A stretch of DNA of 64,000 bases, taken from Gari tellinella (lineage: Eukaryota > Mollusca > Bivalvia > Cardiida > Psammobiidae). The notes beneath the pieces are model-generated. The model saw only the letters and a list, made by a program, of their open reading frames with translations. It had not been told where the DNA came from and searched no databases. This document shows, piece by piece, positions 24,501 through 28,423 of this stretch. The stretch spans positions 82,541,038 through 82,605,037 of the forward strand of contig OV277856.1 in assembly GCA_922989275.2 (NCBI GenBank), given 5' to 3'. Both the position numbers and the translations under genes were made by a program. The first letter of the stretch is position 1. Every line of letters begins with the position of its first letter.

Positions 24501-24534
24501 GTTGGTAAAGTTTGTCAATCATGGACAGCGCCAT
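383..24534 (-). CDS. AP5Z1: AP-5 complex subunit zeta-1 (14 exons; C-terminus off the left edge)
   Basis: AP5Z1 is the zeta subunit of the AP-5 adaptor complex, which acts with spatacsin and spastizin on late endosomes and lysosomes. Fourteen exons on the minus strand, each with AG acceptor and GT donor, join in compatible phase to about 684 residues. Family landmarks I recognise from the vertebrate protein: FTVL...YYTDEQMMNIYVFSML across exons 6-7; LAWSPRTFITEF and TALEVFHSLLDLPCMTAALD in exon 12; VVPVLL in exon 13. The vertebrate protein is about 800 residues, so roughly the last 150 lie left of the window. The start at 24534 opens MALSMIDKLYQQA, comparable to the helical N-terminus of the human protein. 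All introns are repeat-rich; intron 9 (7.5 kb) holds an intact LTR retrotransposon. The exon 3/4 junction has two possible splicings. No catalytic motif is expected in this alpha-solenoid protein. Confidence 0.93.
681..849 (-). mobile_element. family C hairpin MITE, shortened
   Basis: Similar throughout to 51043-51255, with the apex of the CAAACAGTGTAGA hairpin deleted. Confidence 0.65.
990..1242 (+). mobile_element. hairpin MITE family A
   Basis: TTAACCCCATTACCCCATA to ATGGGGTAATGGGTTAA. The central hairpin at 1045-1115 pairs over about 30 bp. Confidence 0.88.
1314..1565 (+). mobile_element. hairpin MITE family A
   Basis: 252 bp, TTAACCCTTTACCC to GGGGAAAGGGTTAA, hairpin apex GTGCCTTAAGGCAC at about 1394. 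Confidence 0.88.
1722..1845 (+). mobile_element. decayed family A hairpin fragment
   Basis: Hairpin arms AAAGCAGGTTGAAAG and the opposite arm remain. No intact ends. Confidence 0.6.
1899..1985 (-). CDS. AP5Z1: AP5Z1 exon 13
   Basis: The acceptor is TTCTAG and the donor GTAACT. It encodes LDRFHSALQDMTDHPRVLV then CYQVVPVLL, aligned with the vertebrate RVAQCAQAVPTLLQ region. Both ends are phase 2 and fit exons 12 and 14. Confidence 0.92.
2202..2583 (+). mobile_element. TRIM-like miniature LTR element, copy 1
   Basis: A 163-bp LTR (2202-2364), a 107-bp non-coding interior and a second LTR cut short (2472-2583). Two bases after the first LTR is TGGTGGCAGCGGTGGGAT (2367-2384), an 18-base match to the complement of the animal tRNA-Leu(AAG) 3' end as I recall it. 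A purine-rich stretch lies near the second LTR. No coding capacity, which is what defines a TRIM. Confidence 0.75.
2650..2889 (+). mobile_element. hairpin MITE family A
   Basis: Right end ATGGGGTAATGGGTTAA lies 15 bp from AP5Z1 exon 12. The left end has lost part of the CCCATTACC box. Confidence 0.83.
2904..3196 (-). CDS. AP5Z1: AP5Z1 exon 12
   Basis: The acceptor is GTTCAG and the donor GTTGGT. It encodes VLAWSPRTFITEFTDIVPA and TALEVFHSLLDLPCMTAALD, the most recognisable AP5Z1 segment, then AFKNAMYRSMFNFFTR. A MITE ends 15 bp beyond the donor junction (2650-2889). Confidence 0.97.
3426..3604 (-). CDS. AP5Z1: AP5Z1 exon 11
   Basis: The acceptor is TACCAG and the donor GTATGT. It encodes FHRMLLRYFNSQSVSFE, LFILDNLEALTLDYKV and TYFPNILK. 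The last matches the vertebrate SFPNLFKFLAW junction. Confidence 0.95.
3682..4173 (-). mobile_element. family A MITE split by a second family A MITE
   Basis: The outer copy runs 3682-3841 and 4087-4173. Its hairpin centre reads TGTGTC|TTAA|GGCA with the second element inserted at the TTAA. Confidence 0.88.
3838..4090 (-). mobile_element. family A MITE nested in the hairpin apex of another copy
   Basis: 253 bp including a TTAA on each side: CCCTTTCCCC on the left and GGGTAAAGGG on the right. The host sequence resumes exactly on the other side. Confidence 0.9.
4495..5818 (-). mobile_element. pearl/Helitron-like non-autonomous element with internal duplication
   Basis: Minus-strand 5' end ATACGCCCGTC followed by GTCCGTCCGTACG-type runs; 3' end GACGGGCGTAT, a small GC-rich hairpin and GCTCTTGTT. 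The same ends occur at 34250-35640. Inside, a block of about 500 bp carrying GGGGCATAACTCTG is duplicated (roughly 4790-5280 and 5290-5770). Short frames within are repeat shadows. Confidence 0.75.
6633..6872 (-). mobile_element. hairpin MITE family A
   Basis: TTAACCCATTACCCCATA to GGGTGAATGGGTTAA, apex GCGCCTTATGGCGC. It ends 21 bp from AP5Z1 exon 10. Confidence 0.87.
6894..7056 (-). CDS. AP5Z1: AP5Z1 exon 10
   Basis: The acceptor is TTTCAG and the donor GTAAGC. It encodes CLLETVKLLDLVCKIDG and AFRELKRLATQPALDE, part of the alpha-solenoid. A MITE (6633-6872) ends 21 bp past the donor junction. Confidence 0.93.
7647..8768. mobile_element. 1.1-kb DNA element with CAGGGCTCCAGATAA ends (family H)
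   Basis: Inverted ends CAGGGCTCCAGATAA and TTATCTGGAGCCCTG, each flanked by TGTAA, a likely 5-bp target duplication. It contains a LINE 3' fragment. No transposase frame. Confidence 0.7.
8221..8640 (-). mobile_element. LINE 3' fragment inside the family H element
   Basis: A minus-strand frame (8403-8603) reads FVIHFTTRTQYHSNSFFPPT and IKLWNKLP, the usual C-terminal end of non-LTR retrotransposon ORF2 proteins, followed by 3' non-coding sequence. Confidence 0.6.
9131..9355 (-). repeat. 3' LTR of the retrotransposon
   Basis: 225 bp, preceded (in element sense) by a purine tract at 9356-9365 and followed by the ATACC duplication. Confidence 0.95.
9356..9365 (-). other. polypurine tract
   Basis: AAAGAGGGGA on the minus strand directly abuts the 3' LTR, as expected for plus-strand priming. 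Confidence 0.8.
9870..10090. repeat. short direct repeats in the retrotransposon 3' non-coding region
   Basis: Three spaced copies of a unit containing AATGGATTATTATGCCATTG (near 9888, 9941 and 10060) lie between the pol stop and the 3' LTR, alternating with ACACATATAA motifs. Their role is unknown. Confidence 0.6.
10105..14004 (-). CDS. gag-pol polyprotein of the Ty3/gypsy-type element
   Basis: One 1299-residue frame with no gag/pol shift. Order: gag helical region (about 1-200); two Cys/His knuckles (214-248, the second CX2CX4HX4C); aspartic protease with DTG at 308-310; reverse transcriptase with KLDLNQGYHQ near 525 and SDD at 588-590; RNase H with acidic residues near 736, 773 and 798; integrase with HHCC zinc region (H957, H960, C987-993) and core D1021, D1076, E1112 (a D,D35E spacing); basic C-terminal tail. 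The SDD-type RT box suggests the Mag-like part of Ty3/gypsy. One oddity: residue 562 is Trp where this family normally has Gly. Confidence 0.97.
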   Translation of the reverse strand: MTLNKTMAQGLPVFSSFSVSDPGVDQRWKKWCNRLDNLLLGLNIKDTKRKRALLLHYAGEDVDDIFDTLQNTGNDYETAKQKLTEYFVPKKSTEFEVYKFRQTKQEPSESMDSYHTRLRRLSENCEFADRNKEIKSQIIQSCSSTRLRRKALRTEMSLDDLIKEARGLEISEQQASEIENSYGETNRVTQQENTVQPRYQTRKKQPAKGGTTQCRNCGKDYPHSNSICPAKGKQCNFCKKFNHFETVCRAKQRYSKTKTVHTIESSDNSESEGHYCYGLKETANINTVTPKPKLKLQINGYPISILIDTGSSINVIDEISYNNMTQKPKLSKTDTKVYAYGANSTVNLIGKFQATIETRDKMTTALVYVTRGSCGNLLSYMTSVELQIVPEILSMQPDSTNKLCAKYKQVFTGIGKLKDTQIDLHVDPNVQPVSQPHRRIPFHLRKQVEAELKRLEDLDIIECVDGPTDWVSPIVAAPKPKSKTNEIRICVDMRLPNQAIKRTRHIIPTIDDMILDLNGAKFFSKLDLNQGYHQLEISESARNITTFTTHVGLRRYKRLSFWINCAAEIFQNTLRNALQGLDGVRNISDDIIVYGSTQQEHDIRLEATLMRLQEKQLTLNQNKCEFNKRKLEFYGYIFGENGMSADPKKCETIKNTPSPINVSEIRSFLAMTNYVSRFIPNYSTITEPLRKLIKKNAKWQWEKEQQTAFEQLKASLSSETVMTYFDPRKETQVIVDASPVGLAAIMLQNGNVVCYASKSLTDVEKRYSQTEKESLAIVWAIEHWHLYLFGHRFVLISDAKALETIYNNPKSKPPARIERWRLRLQAYDFKVIYKPGESNMSDYLSRHPDLNSKDTSSSSKIAEEYLSFIANHNVPKAMKLEDIISETQKDSDLQTAMSNVKNGTWNTVYHQNSTLDTLSRCKNDLTVVTLDTGELLLHDSKLVIPKSLQKKCISIAHEGHQGIVRTKQLLREKTYFPGIDKLVEETCKSCIPCLASVNKQTPEPLQMSKMPEHAFDEVSMDFCGPFPDGKYLLVIIDDYSRFPIVEVMSSINANSVIPVLDKIFSEFGIPKVVKSDNGAPMNSHRFEQFAEYLGFKHRKITPLWPQANGECERFMRSVGKSIRAAQTQGSCWKQDMYAFLRNYRATPHSTTKQTPSELFFGRPINIKLPNLPIKSKKTKVHKQAKRADRQAKDKMKLYADNRRNAKPSNFKIGDKVLVKQDKHNKWTTPFDPKPYEIINKKGTLITARRHDKQITRNSSKFKHVLNSPPVYDSDGNENIADPETQLRRSTRRRRPPDFL
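14180..14190 (-). other. primer binding site (tRNA-Ser type)
   Basis: TGGCGACGAGG, one base inside the 5' LTR, is complementary to the 3' end of animal tRNA-Ser(GCT) as I remember it. Confidence 0.7.
14192..14416 (-). repeat. 5' LTR of the retrotransposon
   Basis: 225 bp, TG...CA ends, matching the 3' LTR throughout by eye. It would carry the promoter for the minus-strand transcript. Confidence 0.95.
14589..14626 (-). CDS. AP5Z1: AP5Z1 exon 9 (short)
   Basis: A 38-bp exon with acceptor TTATAG and donor GTAAGT encodes KPKVPADVELQHA in frame between exons 8 and 10. It joins to the CLLETVKLLDL of exon 10, as DLQKACLVEAVLVLD does in the human protein. The following intron carries a nested MITE and LTR retrotransposon starting 17 bp downstream. 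Confidence 0.85.
14743..14799 (+). mobile_element. family A MITE fragment
   Basis: A 57-bp piece of the left end up to AAAGCAGGTT, in AP5Z1 intron 8. Confidence 0.65.
14842..15076 (-). CDS. AP5Z1: AP5Z1 exon 8
   Basis: The acceptor is CTTTAG and the donor GTAAGC. The first half continues the Ser/Pro/Arg-rich linker (GTPTRPLSSSLPRTPSRQSR). The second half (VFGTLIGRTMDYCFRILDQC) resembles the vertebrate VAFEYCQRLIEQ segment. Confidence 0.9.
15208..15677 (+). mobile_element. family B hairpin MITE interrupted by a family G element
   Basis: Ends ACAGTAATATCTCTCTATTA and a degenerate complement ending TTTTACTGTA. Its own hairpin is at 15536-15612. Host sequence is duplicated (CAGGTG) around the family G insertion. 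Confidence 0.75.
15272..15526. mobile_element. family G element (CAGGGCTGCCA ends) carrying the family A hairpin
   Basis: Ends CAGGGCTGCCATAAATTG and GAAATGGCAGCCCTG with CAGGTG on both sides. The centre (15393-15466) is a near-perfect copy of the hairpin found in TTAA-ended family A. Confidence 0.8.
15822..16131 (+). repeat. 28-bp minisatellite, left part
   Basis: About 11 units of a 28-bp repeat containing CTGCCAAATAATGTATATAG. It is interrupted at a TA by the next element and resumes at 17362-17442. Confidence 0.95.
16130..17361. mobile_element. 1.2-kb pogo/Tigger-like element inserted in the minisatellite
   Basis: Ends CAGTTAAACCTCTATGTATC and CGATACATCGAGGTTTAACTG, flanked by TA. Sub-terminal TCGAA motifs repeat. 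No transposase frame, so non-autonomous. Confidence 0.82.
17362..17442 (+). repeat. 28-bp minisatellite, right part
   Basis: Nearly three further units, continuing in register after the insertion. Confidence 0.9.
17609..17716. mobile_element. 104-bp TA-flanked MITE
   Basis: Inverted ends CAGTCAAACC and GGTTTGACTG between TA dinucleotides, 39 bp from AP5Z1 exon 7. Confidence 0.8.
17755..18011 (-). CDS. AP5Z1: AP5Z1 exon 7
   Basis: The acceptor is TATCAG and the donor GTTTGA. It encodes QYYTDEQMMNIYVFSMLHQW, a strong family match, then an acidic and Ser/Thr/Pro-rich stretch that looks like a disordered linker. A 104-bp MITE ends 39 bp below the donor, and a decayed MITE starts 17 bp above the acceptor. 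Confidence 0.95.
18028..18150 (-). mobile_element. family A MITE half, split by the next copy
   Basis: A diverged right end through CAGGTGGTAGC. The following TTAA is where the next element sits. Confidence 0.7.
18151..18402 (+). mobile_element. hairpin MITE family A, near-consensus
   Basis: TTAACCCATTACCCCATAGC to ATGGGGGAATGGGTTAA, apex GCGCCTTAAGGCGC at 18230-18243. Inserted at the TTAA of an older copy. Confidence 0.9.
18578..18745 (-). CDS. AP5Z1: AP5Z1 exon 6
   Basis: The acceptor is CTGCAG and the donor GTAAGT. It encodes VNDRVGYWLMEVGIHQAP and EIDGTASTNIFTVLNV. The segment aligns with the vertebrate region containing TEVDG and FFTVL just before the conserved solenoid core. Confidence 0.92.
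18771..19140 (-). mobile_element. decayed family A MITE split by a family D element
   Basis: The outer copy begins about 18771 (CACATTACTCCATAGATAC), is interrupted after a TTAA, then continues with TGTATTCCCCCTTTGAAG to about 19140. Confidence 0.7.
18808..19021. mobile_element. family D hairpin MITE (TTAA ends)
   Basis: Ends TTAACCCTTAGCC and GGCTAAGGGTTAA. The central hairpin (18847-18912) pairs CAAACAGCTTGGATCCGGAT with its complement with no mismatch visible. Confidence 0.87.
19588..19859 (-). mobile_element. hairpin MITE family A
   Basis: Starts TTATCCCGTTACC and ends GGGGTAATGGGTTA. It ends 20 bp from AP5Z1 exon 5. Confidence 0.82.
19879..19976 (-). CDS. AP5Z1: AP5Z1 exon 5
   Basis: The acceptor is TTCCAG and the donor GTAGCT. 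It encodes WLQTQSIDFEVARKAFSFL and ISILHEQLVQP. A MITE ends 20 bp downstream of the donor junction (19588-19859). Confidence 0.87.
20046..20605 (-). mobile_element. decayed pearl/Helitron-like element
   Basis: 3' end AACAAGGGCCACCATGGCC with TTGCTCACCT; 5' end AGCTCACCTTGACACTTCC. The same family as 37764-39003, strongly diverged. Confidence 0.6.
20880..20926 (-). CDS. AP5Z1: AP5Z1 exon 4 (short)
   Basis: A 47-bp exon with acceptor TTTCAG and donor GTAACT encodes GKKVGCLNKLYPTAI plus two bases of an Arg codon completed by exon 5. A second AG nine bases in is an alternative acceptor, depending on which exon 3 donor is used. Confidence 0.75.
21226..21412 (-). CDS. AP5Z1: AP5Z1 exon 3
   Basis: The acceptor is TTTTAG. 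The exon encodes LPTQLLLYMVNVVVSSD and KECVLCQRILQEVLPSD. The 3' end is ambiguous: a GTAGGT donor after 21226 gives phase 0 and joins exon 4 directly. The stronger-looking GTAAAC donor after 21222 would need a later acceptor inside exon 4. A MITE (21437-21910) ends 24 bp from the acceptor. Confidence 0.82.
21437..21910. mobile_element. TA-type MITE related to family B, split by a family A copy
   Basis: Ends CAGTAAAACCTCTGCAAACC and GCGAGGTTTCACTG. The interior is interrupted at a TTAA by 21548-21835. Confidence 0.7.
21548..21835 (+). mobile_element. hairpin MITE family A with duplicated hairpin arm
   Basis: TTAACCCTTCACCC to ATGGGGTAATGGGTTAA. The left hairpin arm is partly repeated (21609-21660). 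Confidence 0.87.
21973..22130 (-). mobile_element. family A MITE fragment
   Basis: CTGTTACTCCATAAATA through one hairpin arm; truncated. Confidence 0.65.
22200..22464 (-). mobile_element. hairpin MITE family A
   Basis: TTAACCCATTACGAG to AAGGAGTAAGGAGTTAA; the apex TGTGCCTTAACACACA is imperfect. Confidence 0.83.
22527..22664 (-). CDS. AP5Z1: AP5Z1 exon 2
   Basis: The acceptor is TTGCAG and the donor GTAAGT. The exon begins by completing the Lys codon and ends two bases into a Glu codon. It encodes KLCKTLEEVFYVPE and SLLRQLFFVIQSFD, matching the N-terminal solenoid region of AP5Z1. Confidence 0.88.
22986..23884 (+). mobile_element. TRIM-like miniature LTR element, copy 2, interrupted
   Basis: LTR 22986-23152, primer site 23155-23172 (one mismatch to copy 1), a 106-bp interior, second LTR 23259-23340 resuming at 23822-23884. 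ATAA flanks both ends, a possible target duplication. The second LTR is split by a 473-bp insertion. It is in AP5Z1 intron 1, opposite to the gene. Confidence 0.75.
23341..23813 (+). mobile_element. 473-bp insertion in a TRIM LTR (SINE-like tail)
   Basis: ATAAAATG occurs on both sides (23333-23340 and 23814-23821); removing the insert restores a normal LTR. The right end is a TAATAA-rich tail after GCGCTAAGCCTATATAAATC, a style I associate with bivalve SINE tails. No terminal inverted repeats seen. Confidence 0.6.
23938..24030 (-). mobile_element. SINE fragment (GGTTTTAC...GGCAC type)
   Basis: GGGTTTTACTGCACCGCGGC and AAATGGTCATGGTGC resemble the body of the better-preserved element at 46372-46545. 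Confidence 0.5.
24098..24297. mobile_element. family H MITE (CAGGGCTCCAGATAAG ends)
   Basis: Left CAGGGCTCCAGATAAG, right CTTATCTAGAGCACTG. The centre has an inverted GTCTCTTGGGGACGATTC motif. Confidence 0.75.
24494..24534 (-). CDS. AP5Z1: AP5Z1 exon 1
   Basis: The start codon is at 24534-24532, followed by 13 codons (MALSMIDKLYQQA) and two bases of a split Lys codon. The donor is AA|GTAAGA. It lies about 300 bp from the likely DNAI2 leader exon on the other strand. Exon 2 completes the codon in frame. Confidence 0.8.
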
Positions 24535-24745
24535 TTTGGATTGACAGGCTGCTAATAGTAACTATTAAACGAAATATATTATGCTCTTTTATTTTCTTAA
24601 AATACTCATTACATCAGTATGTAATTAAAAATATAAATTTGACAGAATTGTATTTAAATTATAATTATTATCATTTAACAGCCTAAACATATATATTTTT
24701 TTGATTTATTTCGTTTAAAATATTGTTACCGGAAAGGTTCTTTGA

Positions 24746-24755
24746 GCGCATGCGT
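24746..24755. promoter_or_regulatory. NRF1-like palindrome
   Basis: GCGCATGCGT matches the core of the NRF1 consensus, in the head-to-head promoter. Confidence 0.5.
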
Positions 24756-24764
24756 ATTGTCATT

Positions 24765-24779
24765 GTTTCTAGTAGCAAC
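24765..24779 (+). promoter_or_regulatory. X-box-like (RFX) site
   Basis: GTTTCT-AGT-AGCAAC has a perfect 3' half (RGYAAC) and a weaker 5' half with a 3-bp spacer. RFX sites of this layout are typical near ciliary gene starts. Confidence 0.5.
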
Positions 24780-24849
24780 GCTTAGCAGCAGTTTGGGTTG
24801 TAAGACATTGGATGAGTTAGTAAACAAGGACAATTCAACAACTATAAAG
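24780..24849 (+). other. DNAI2: likely DNAI2 non-coding leader exon (5' end not fixed)
   Basis: A GTATAT donor at 24850 could splice to the AG acceptor ending at 28199. The start is a guess. Cap-site or RNA data would settle it. Confidence 0.4.
24820..24827 (+). promoter_or_regulatory. forkhead (FOXJ1-type) core
   Basis: GTAAACAA is a perfect forkhead core 41 bp after the X-box-like site. FOXJ1 with RFX is the known regulator pair of motile-cilium genes. Confidence 0.5.
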
Positions 24850-25014
24850 GTATATTTATTACAACTTTAAGATGTAGTCGATGCAAAAAAAGGATCTCTT
24901 CAGTTCACAAGTGTTTGTTGCTTGAAAAATGTTTAGGGAAAGCATCACAACATGTCTTGTTGAATTGTGCCAGTGTAGTAATGGTCCACAGATAAGTTTG
25001 GACTTTGGGAAGTT

Positions 25015-25262
25015 ATTTTTATTATTAATAATACTTATCTCCATCAAGATTGATGATTATGAGAAGGGGCACCATTGGGACTCATTATACCCGGCAGGTC
25101 ACTTTATCCTGACACGGACGAACCAGTCGTAATGCTAACTCGAAATCTTGAGCGCCAAGGAGGGAAGCCATTACTACCAATTTTCAAGTCTTTGGTTTGA
25201 CCCGGCCAGAGATTGAAGCCCCAACCTCCCGCACTGCAAGCGGATGCTCTACCACAATTGGT
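25015..25262 (-). mobile_element. tRNA-derived SINE
   Basis: On the minus strand a tRNA-like head (GTGGTAGAGCATCCG as A-box region, GGTTGGGGCTTCAATC as B-box region) is followed by a body and a TATTATTAATAATAA tail. Confidence 0.7.
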
Positions 25263-25286
25263 TCAATATACCCTTCAATATTGTAA

Positions 25287-25842
25287 ATGTCATCAGGTGG
25301 AGGATGTGAACTCGCTGCAGCTACACGTTGCAAGTCTGCCTGGAAACAGTTTAGAGAGTTGCTACCAATCTTAACAAACAAGCACCTACCAACAGCTACA
25401 AGGGGTCGTGTCTACTCATCATGTGTCAGAATCGTGCTAATGTATGGCTCCAAAACTTGGGCTGCCTCTTCTAACACACTAAAGAAACTGCAGCGAAATG
25501 ACAAAGCAATGATCAAATGGATCTGTTTGGTAAAGCCTGAACAAAGCATTCCATTTGAATCCCTTCTCACCCAAGTCAACTTGAAAAGCCTTGCAGCCAT
25601 CATGCAGAAGAGCAGACTTCGTTGGCTGGGGCACGTTGAGCGCAGCACAGACTGGATTGCGAAAGTTCGTCAGTTGAACGTACCAGCAGAGGACCACTGG
25701 CAGACCTAAATTGTCTTGGGAGGACGTTGTGAAACGTGACAGAAAATCCCTGGGTATGGATCCCATCAATCCTCATCACAGACAGGAATGGATAGGAAGA
25801 CTTCGATCGAGACTGGACAGTCAGGCCCCACCCTCAGCATAG
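25287..25842 (+). pseudogene. LINE reverse-transcriptase C-terminal fragment, frameshifted
   Basis: WKQFRELLPILTNKHLP, RGRVYSSCVRIVLMYGSKTW and RLRWLGHVERSTDWI are typical of the region after the RT domain of non-LTR retrotransposons. The first frame ends at 25709; the homologous sequence continues in another frame (GRPKLSWEDVVKRDRK) to a stop at 25840-25842. 5'-truncated, in DNAI2 intron 1. Confidence 0.8.
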
Positions 25843-26491
25843 GGTTAATTGTGGCCTTATCAACAAATAAACCGGAGAGTGAGTGAGTTGCGTAGCATTA
25901 TTTTGAAATAATGATGGCAAGCATATTTTCACACATTTGGAATATGTTTTGATCTAGAATACTGTGCTTTTTGCTACTCCTATCATATGAATATTGAACA
26001 ATGTGCAACATGTCAAAACAGGCAATGTAGGTACAAATTGCAATATATTATGCAAATGCAAGATAAAAGATGTAACCATCTATCTTGTAGAAAACCTCTG
26101 ATATTTGGGGCAAAAATGCGTCCATTCCGGTCACATAGAGTATTAAAATAAAGTCCTGATTTTTGTATGTTTTTTCATCATTCACTAGCATTCAGTATGA
26201 AATTTCGGGACAAGTTTAACTTACTGGGGGAGTATTTCACAGTGAGTAAGTTGATCATCACTTGTACAGCCTTGCTATATACAAGCACACTTTTATCATT
26301 TATGGCGATGTGTTAATTTGCATGACTGCGAACCTAGCGACCCAGGCGACACCATCAATAAATCTTTTGTCATGTGTACTGAGAAATATTTAGGAGGCTG
26401 CACTGTCCAGGTTTAGCATCAGTCATATATTGCACTTCTTCACAAACTAGCTGGGTTGAGTTTATTGTTAAATGGTGACAGCTTTGTGTAA

Positions 26492-26559
26492 GCGGTCCGG
26501 TGGCTCAGTTGGTAGAGCATTCACCCTGGAGGCCCAGGTTCGAGTTCTGGTCTGGCTGC
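26492..26559 (+). mobile_element. tRNA-like SINE head
   Basis: TGGCTCAGTTGGTAGAGC (A-box) and GGTTCGAGTTC (B-box) with a pairable acceptor and T-arm, but the anticodon stem does not pair, so not a functional tRNA. Confidence 0.65.
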
Positions 26560-26727
26560 ATATTTTCCTCACCATATAACGTATGGCACCCAACATAAAT
26601 AATCCCCATTGTGTACAATTTTTTTTAAAAGAAACTCATGCAGTGTTCTTGAAGCAATAATTTGGGATGAGTTTTCGTGTAGAGGGTGTTTGTGTTAAGC
26701 TGGGTTGCGGTGGTAGTTAAATTCGTG

Positions 26728-26830
26728 AAAGTGGTCCAGTGGCACAGAAGGTAGAGCACTCCTTGTAAGTAGGACCTGGGCTGCGGTAGTAAATTTGGAC
26801 CCGGGTACCCGGCCATGCATTGCCTGCGGG
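26728..26830 (+). mobile_element. diverged tRNA-like SINE head
   Basis: GTGGTCCAGTGGCACAGAAG and GTAGAGCACTCC resemble the element 230 bp upstream. Confidence 0.45.
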
Positions 26831-26871
26831 TACTCGACCTAATGTATTTCTAACCCTACACCAAGATCTAA

Positions 26872-27498
26872 TGGGGCCGTCACACCATGATTTCCTGGTC
26901 AACGTTCTCTAAGGTTTGAAGAAAGATTGGCAGTCGCCCATGGTTGCTGGGATAGCGCCAGAAGAGCGTTATGTTAAAGCTAGTGATCGGCGGGAATAGG
27001 CGGAGAACGCTGGTCCAGAAAAAAAGTTTTTAACATGCACGAAAGTTCTCTGAGACCAGCGTTCTTCAATGTTTAATTTCAAACACCGAAGAACATTTAA
27101 GAACGTTCATGGAATGTTTTACTCACGTTCGCTGGGCGTTGCACACATTTGGCTATCCTTTGTCAGTTGTGACTCTAGCGTTACTTGGTTGTTACTAATC
27201 GTTTGCTTTGCAGTGAATGACTCACTGACGACCTGTCAACGACTGCTGAATGGTCAGGCTTGTCTAACGTTGACAAATCGTTCGTTGTGCACAAGTGGTT
27301 TGCAGGGGTATCTTACTTGGTTGCTGTAACACACTTCTCGTGCGTTAGACACACGCTAGTCATGCATATAGTTAGGCATATAGTTAAGCACACGTTAATA
27401 AAACGCCAGATGTGTCATTCTCATTCTAGAATGCTAAAAATTGAATGATTGAAACGTTCAGAGAACATTGACTAGAACGTCATGGTGTGACGGCCCCT
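26872..27498. mobile_element. 627-bp DNA element with GGGGCCGTCACACCATGA ends
   Basis: Inverted ends of about 37 bp with a few mismatches; TAA on each outer side suggests a 3-bp target duplication as in PIF/Harbinger elements. No transposase. Confidence 0.65.
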
Positions 27499-27599
27499 TA
27501 AGTTAGCAGAGCTATAATTGATTTGCAGATACACACTATTTAAAGTTTAATAGAGCTACGAGTACGACGCGCTTATAGCATCTCTTCAATGGCGTTGCA

Positions 27600-27802
27600 A
27601 TGATTAGGTCAAATTTATAGTCATGAATATGCAGCATAAGCAATATTTTCTATATCCTATAATATTAAATGGTCGCTAAATGCAGGCTGAAAGTATAAGC
27701 ATAATGCACCTTAAGGCACATTCTGCTTTACTTTCAACCTGCTTTGAGTGGTCAGCTGTTTTCAAAACTAGAAACAGGCTATGGCCCAGGGTAAAGGGTT
27801 AA
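27600..27802 (-). mobile_element. hairpin MITE family A, left end lost
   Basis: Hairpin apex GCACCTTAAGGCAC; right end GGGTAAAGGGTTAA. Confidence 0.8.
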
Positions 27803-28199
27803 TTTTTTATGCTGTTTGAGAGAAGTGCAGTTAATGTGTGCCAATATAATATGTTGTAGTACTATTTTTCTCACCCTGAATTTGCAACATCAAATTCTGC
27901 AGTCCAGCACTCTAGAAAAGTTAGCTTTTTGCAGTAAGGCAGTATAAGCAGTTTCATACCCCTGCCATGTTACGCTTTATTTTAGTGCATTTATCAGGGA
28001 TTTGTAGTGACATTTTAAGGTGTTTATGCAAAAGAATACTTAAAGGTATATATTATGGTGTTATGTGAAGAAAAGGATGAAAATTAACACCAATTAGTTG
28101 CAGAGAAGTCTCGGGATCTGTTCACAATTGCTATTTTGAGACAAACTCAGATTTTATAAATACATGTAACTACAATGTTTTTCATTTTCCACTTTTCAG

Positions 28200-28240
28200 A
28201 TATCTGATGGTCATTTAAAGGAAACAAACAACCAATAAAG
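28200..28240 (+). other. DNAI2: DNAI2 5' UTR part of coding exon 1
   Basis: A pyrimidine-rich tract and CAG end at 28199, 41 bp before the DNAI2 ATG, so the first coding exon is probably spliced to an upstream leader. Confidence 0.55.
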
Positions 28241-28423
28241 ATGGAGATTGTGTATGTATATACAAAGAAGCGGGCCGAGTTTGGTCGGCAGTGTAACTTC
28301 ACAGACCGCTCAGCTGAATTACATGTGGACATTGTACCAGATGCAAGTCTTGCAGAAAACTTCATAGAGAGAAATCCAGTTGACACAGGCATACAATGTG
28401 TCCAGGAAATGTCAGAACATGAG
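28241..28423 (+). CDS. DNAI2: DNAI2 exon 1 (residues 1-61)
   Basis: Opens [15 protein letters not shown] and contains the conserved [11 protein letters not shown]. It ends with a whole Glu codon before GTAAAT. Confidence 0.97.

Larger units (their letters stand above)
24541..24849. promoter_or_regulatory. shared promoter of AP5Z1 and DNAI2
   Basis: About 300 bp separate the AP5Z1 start codon (minus) from a likely DNAI2 leader-exon donor (plus, ending at 24849). No TATA box is obvious for either gene. Visible motifs: an ETS core ACCGGAA (24728), an NRF1-like palindrome (24746), an X-box-like site (24765) and a forkhead core (24820). RFX and FOXJ1 factors drive axonemal genes in animals; ETS and NRF1 sites are common in housekeeping promoters. 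Promoter function is inferred from position and motifs. Confidence 0.6.

Noticed and set aside
26492..26559. tRNA gene
   Set aside because: A- and B-boxes are present but the anticodon stem does not pair and related copies lie nearby, so it is a SINE head.
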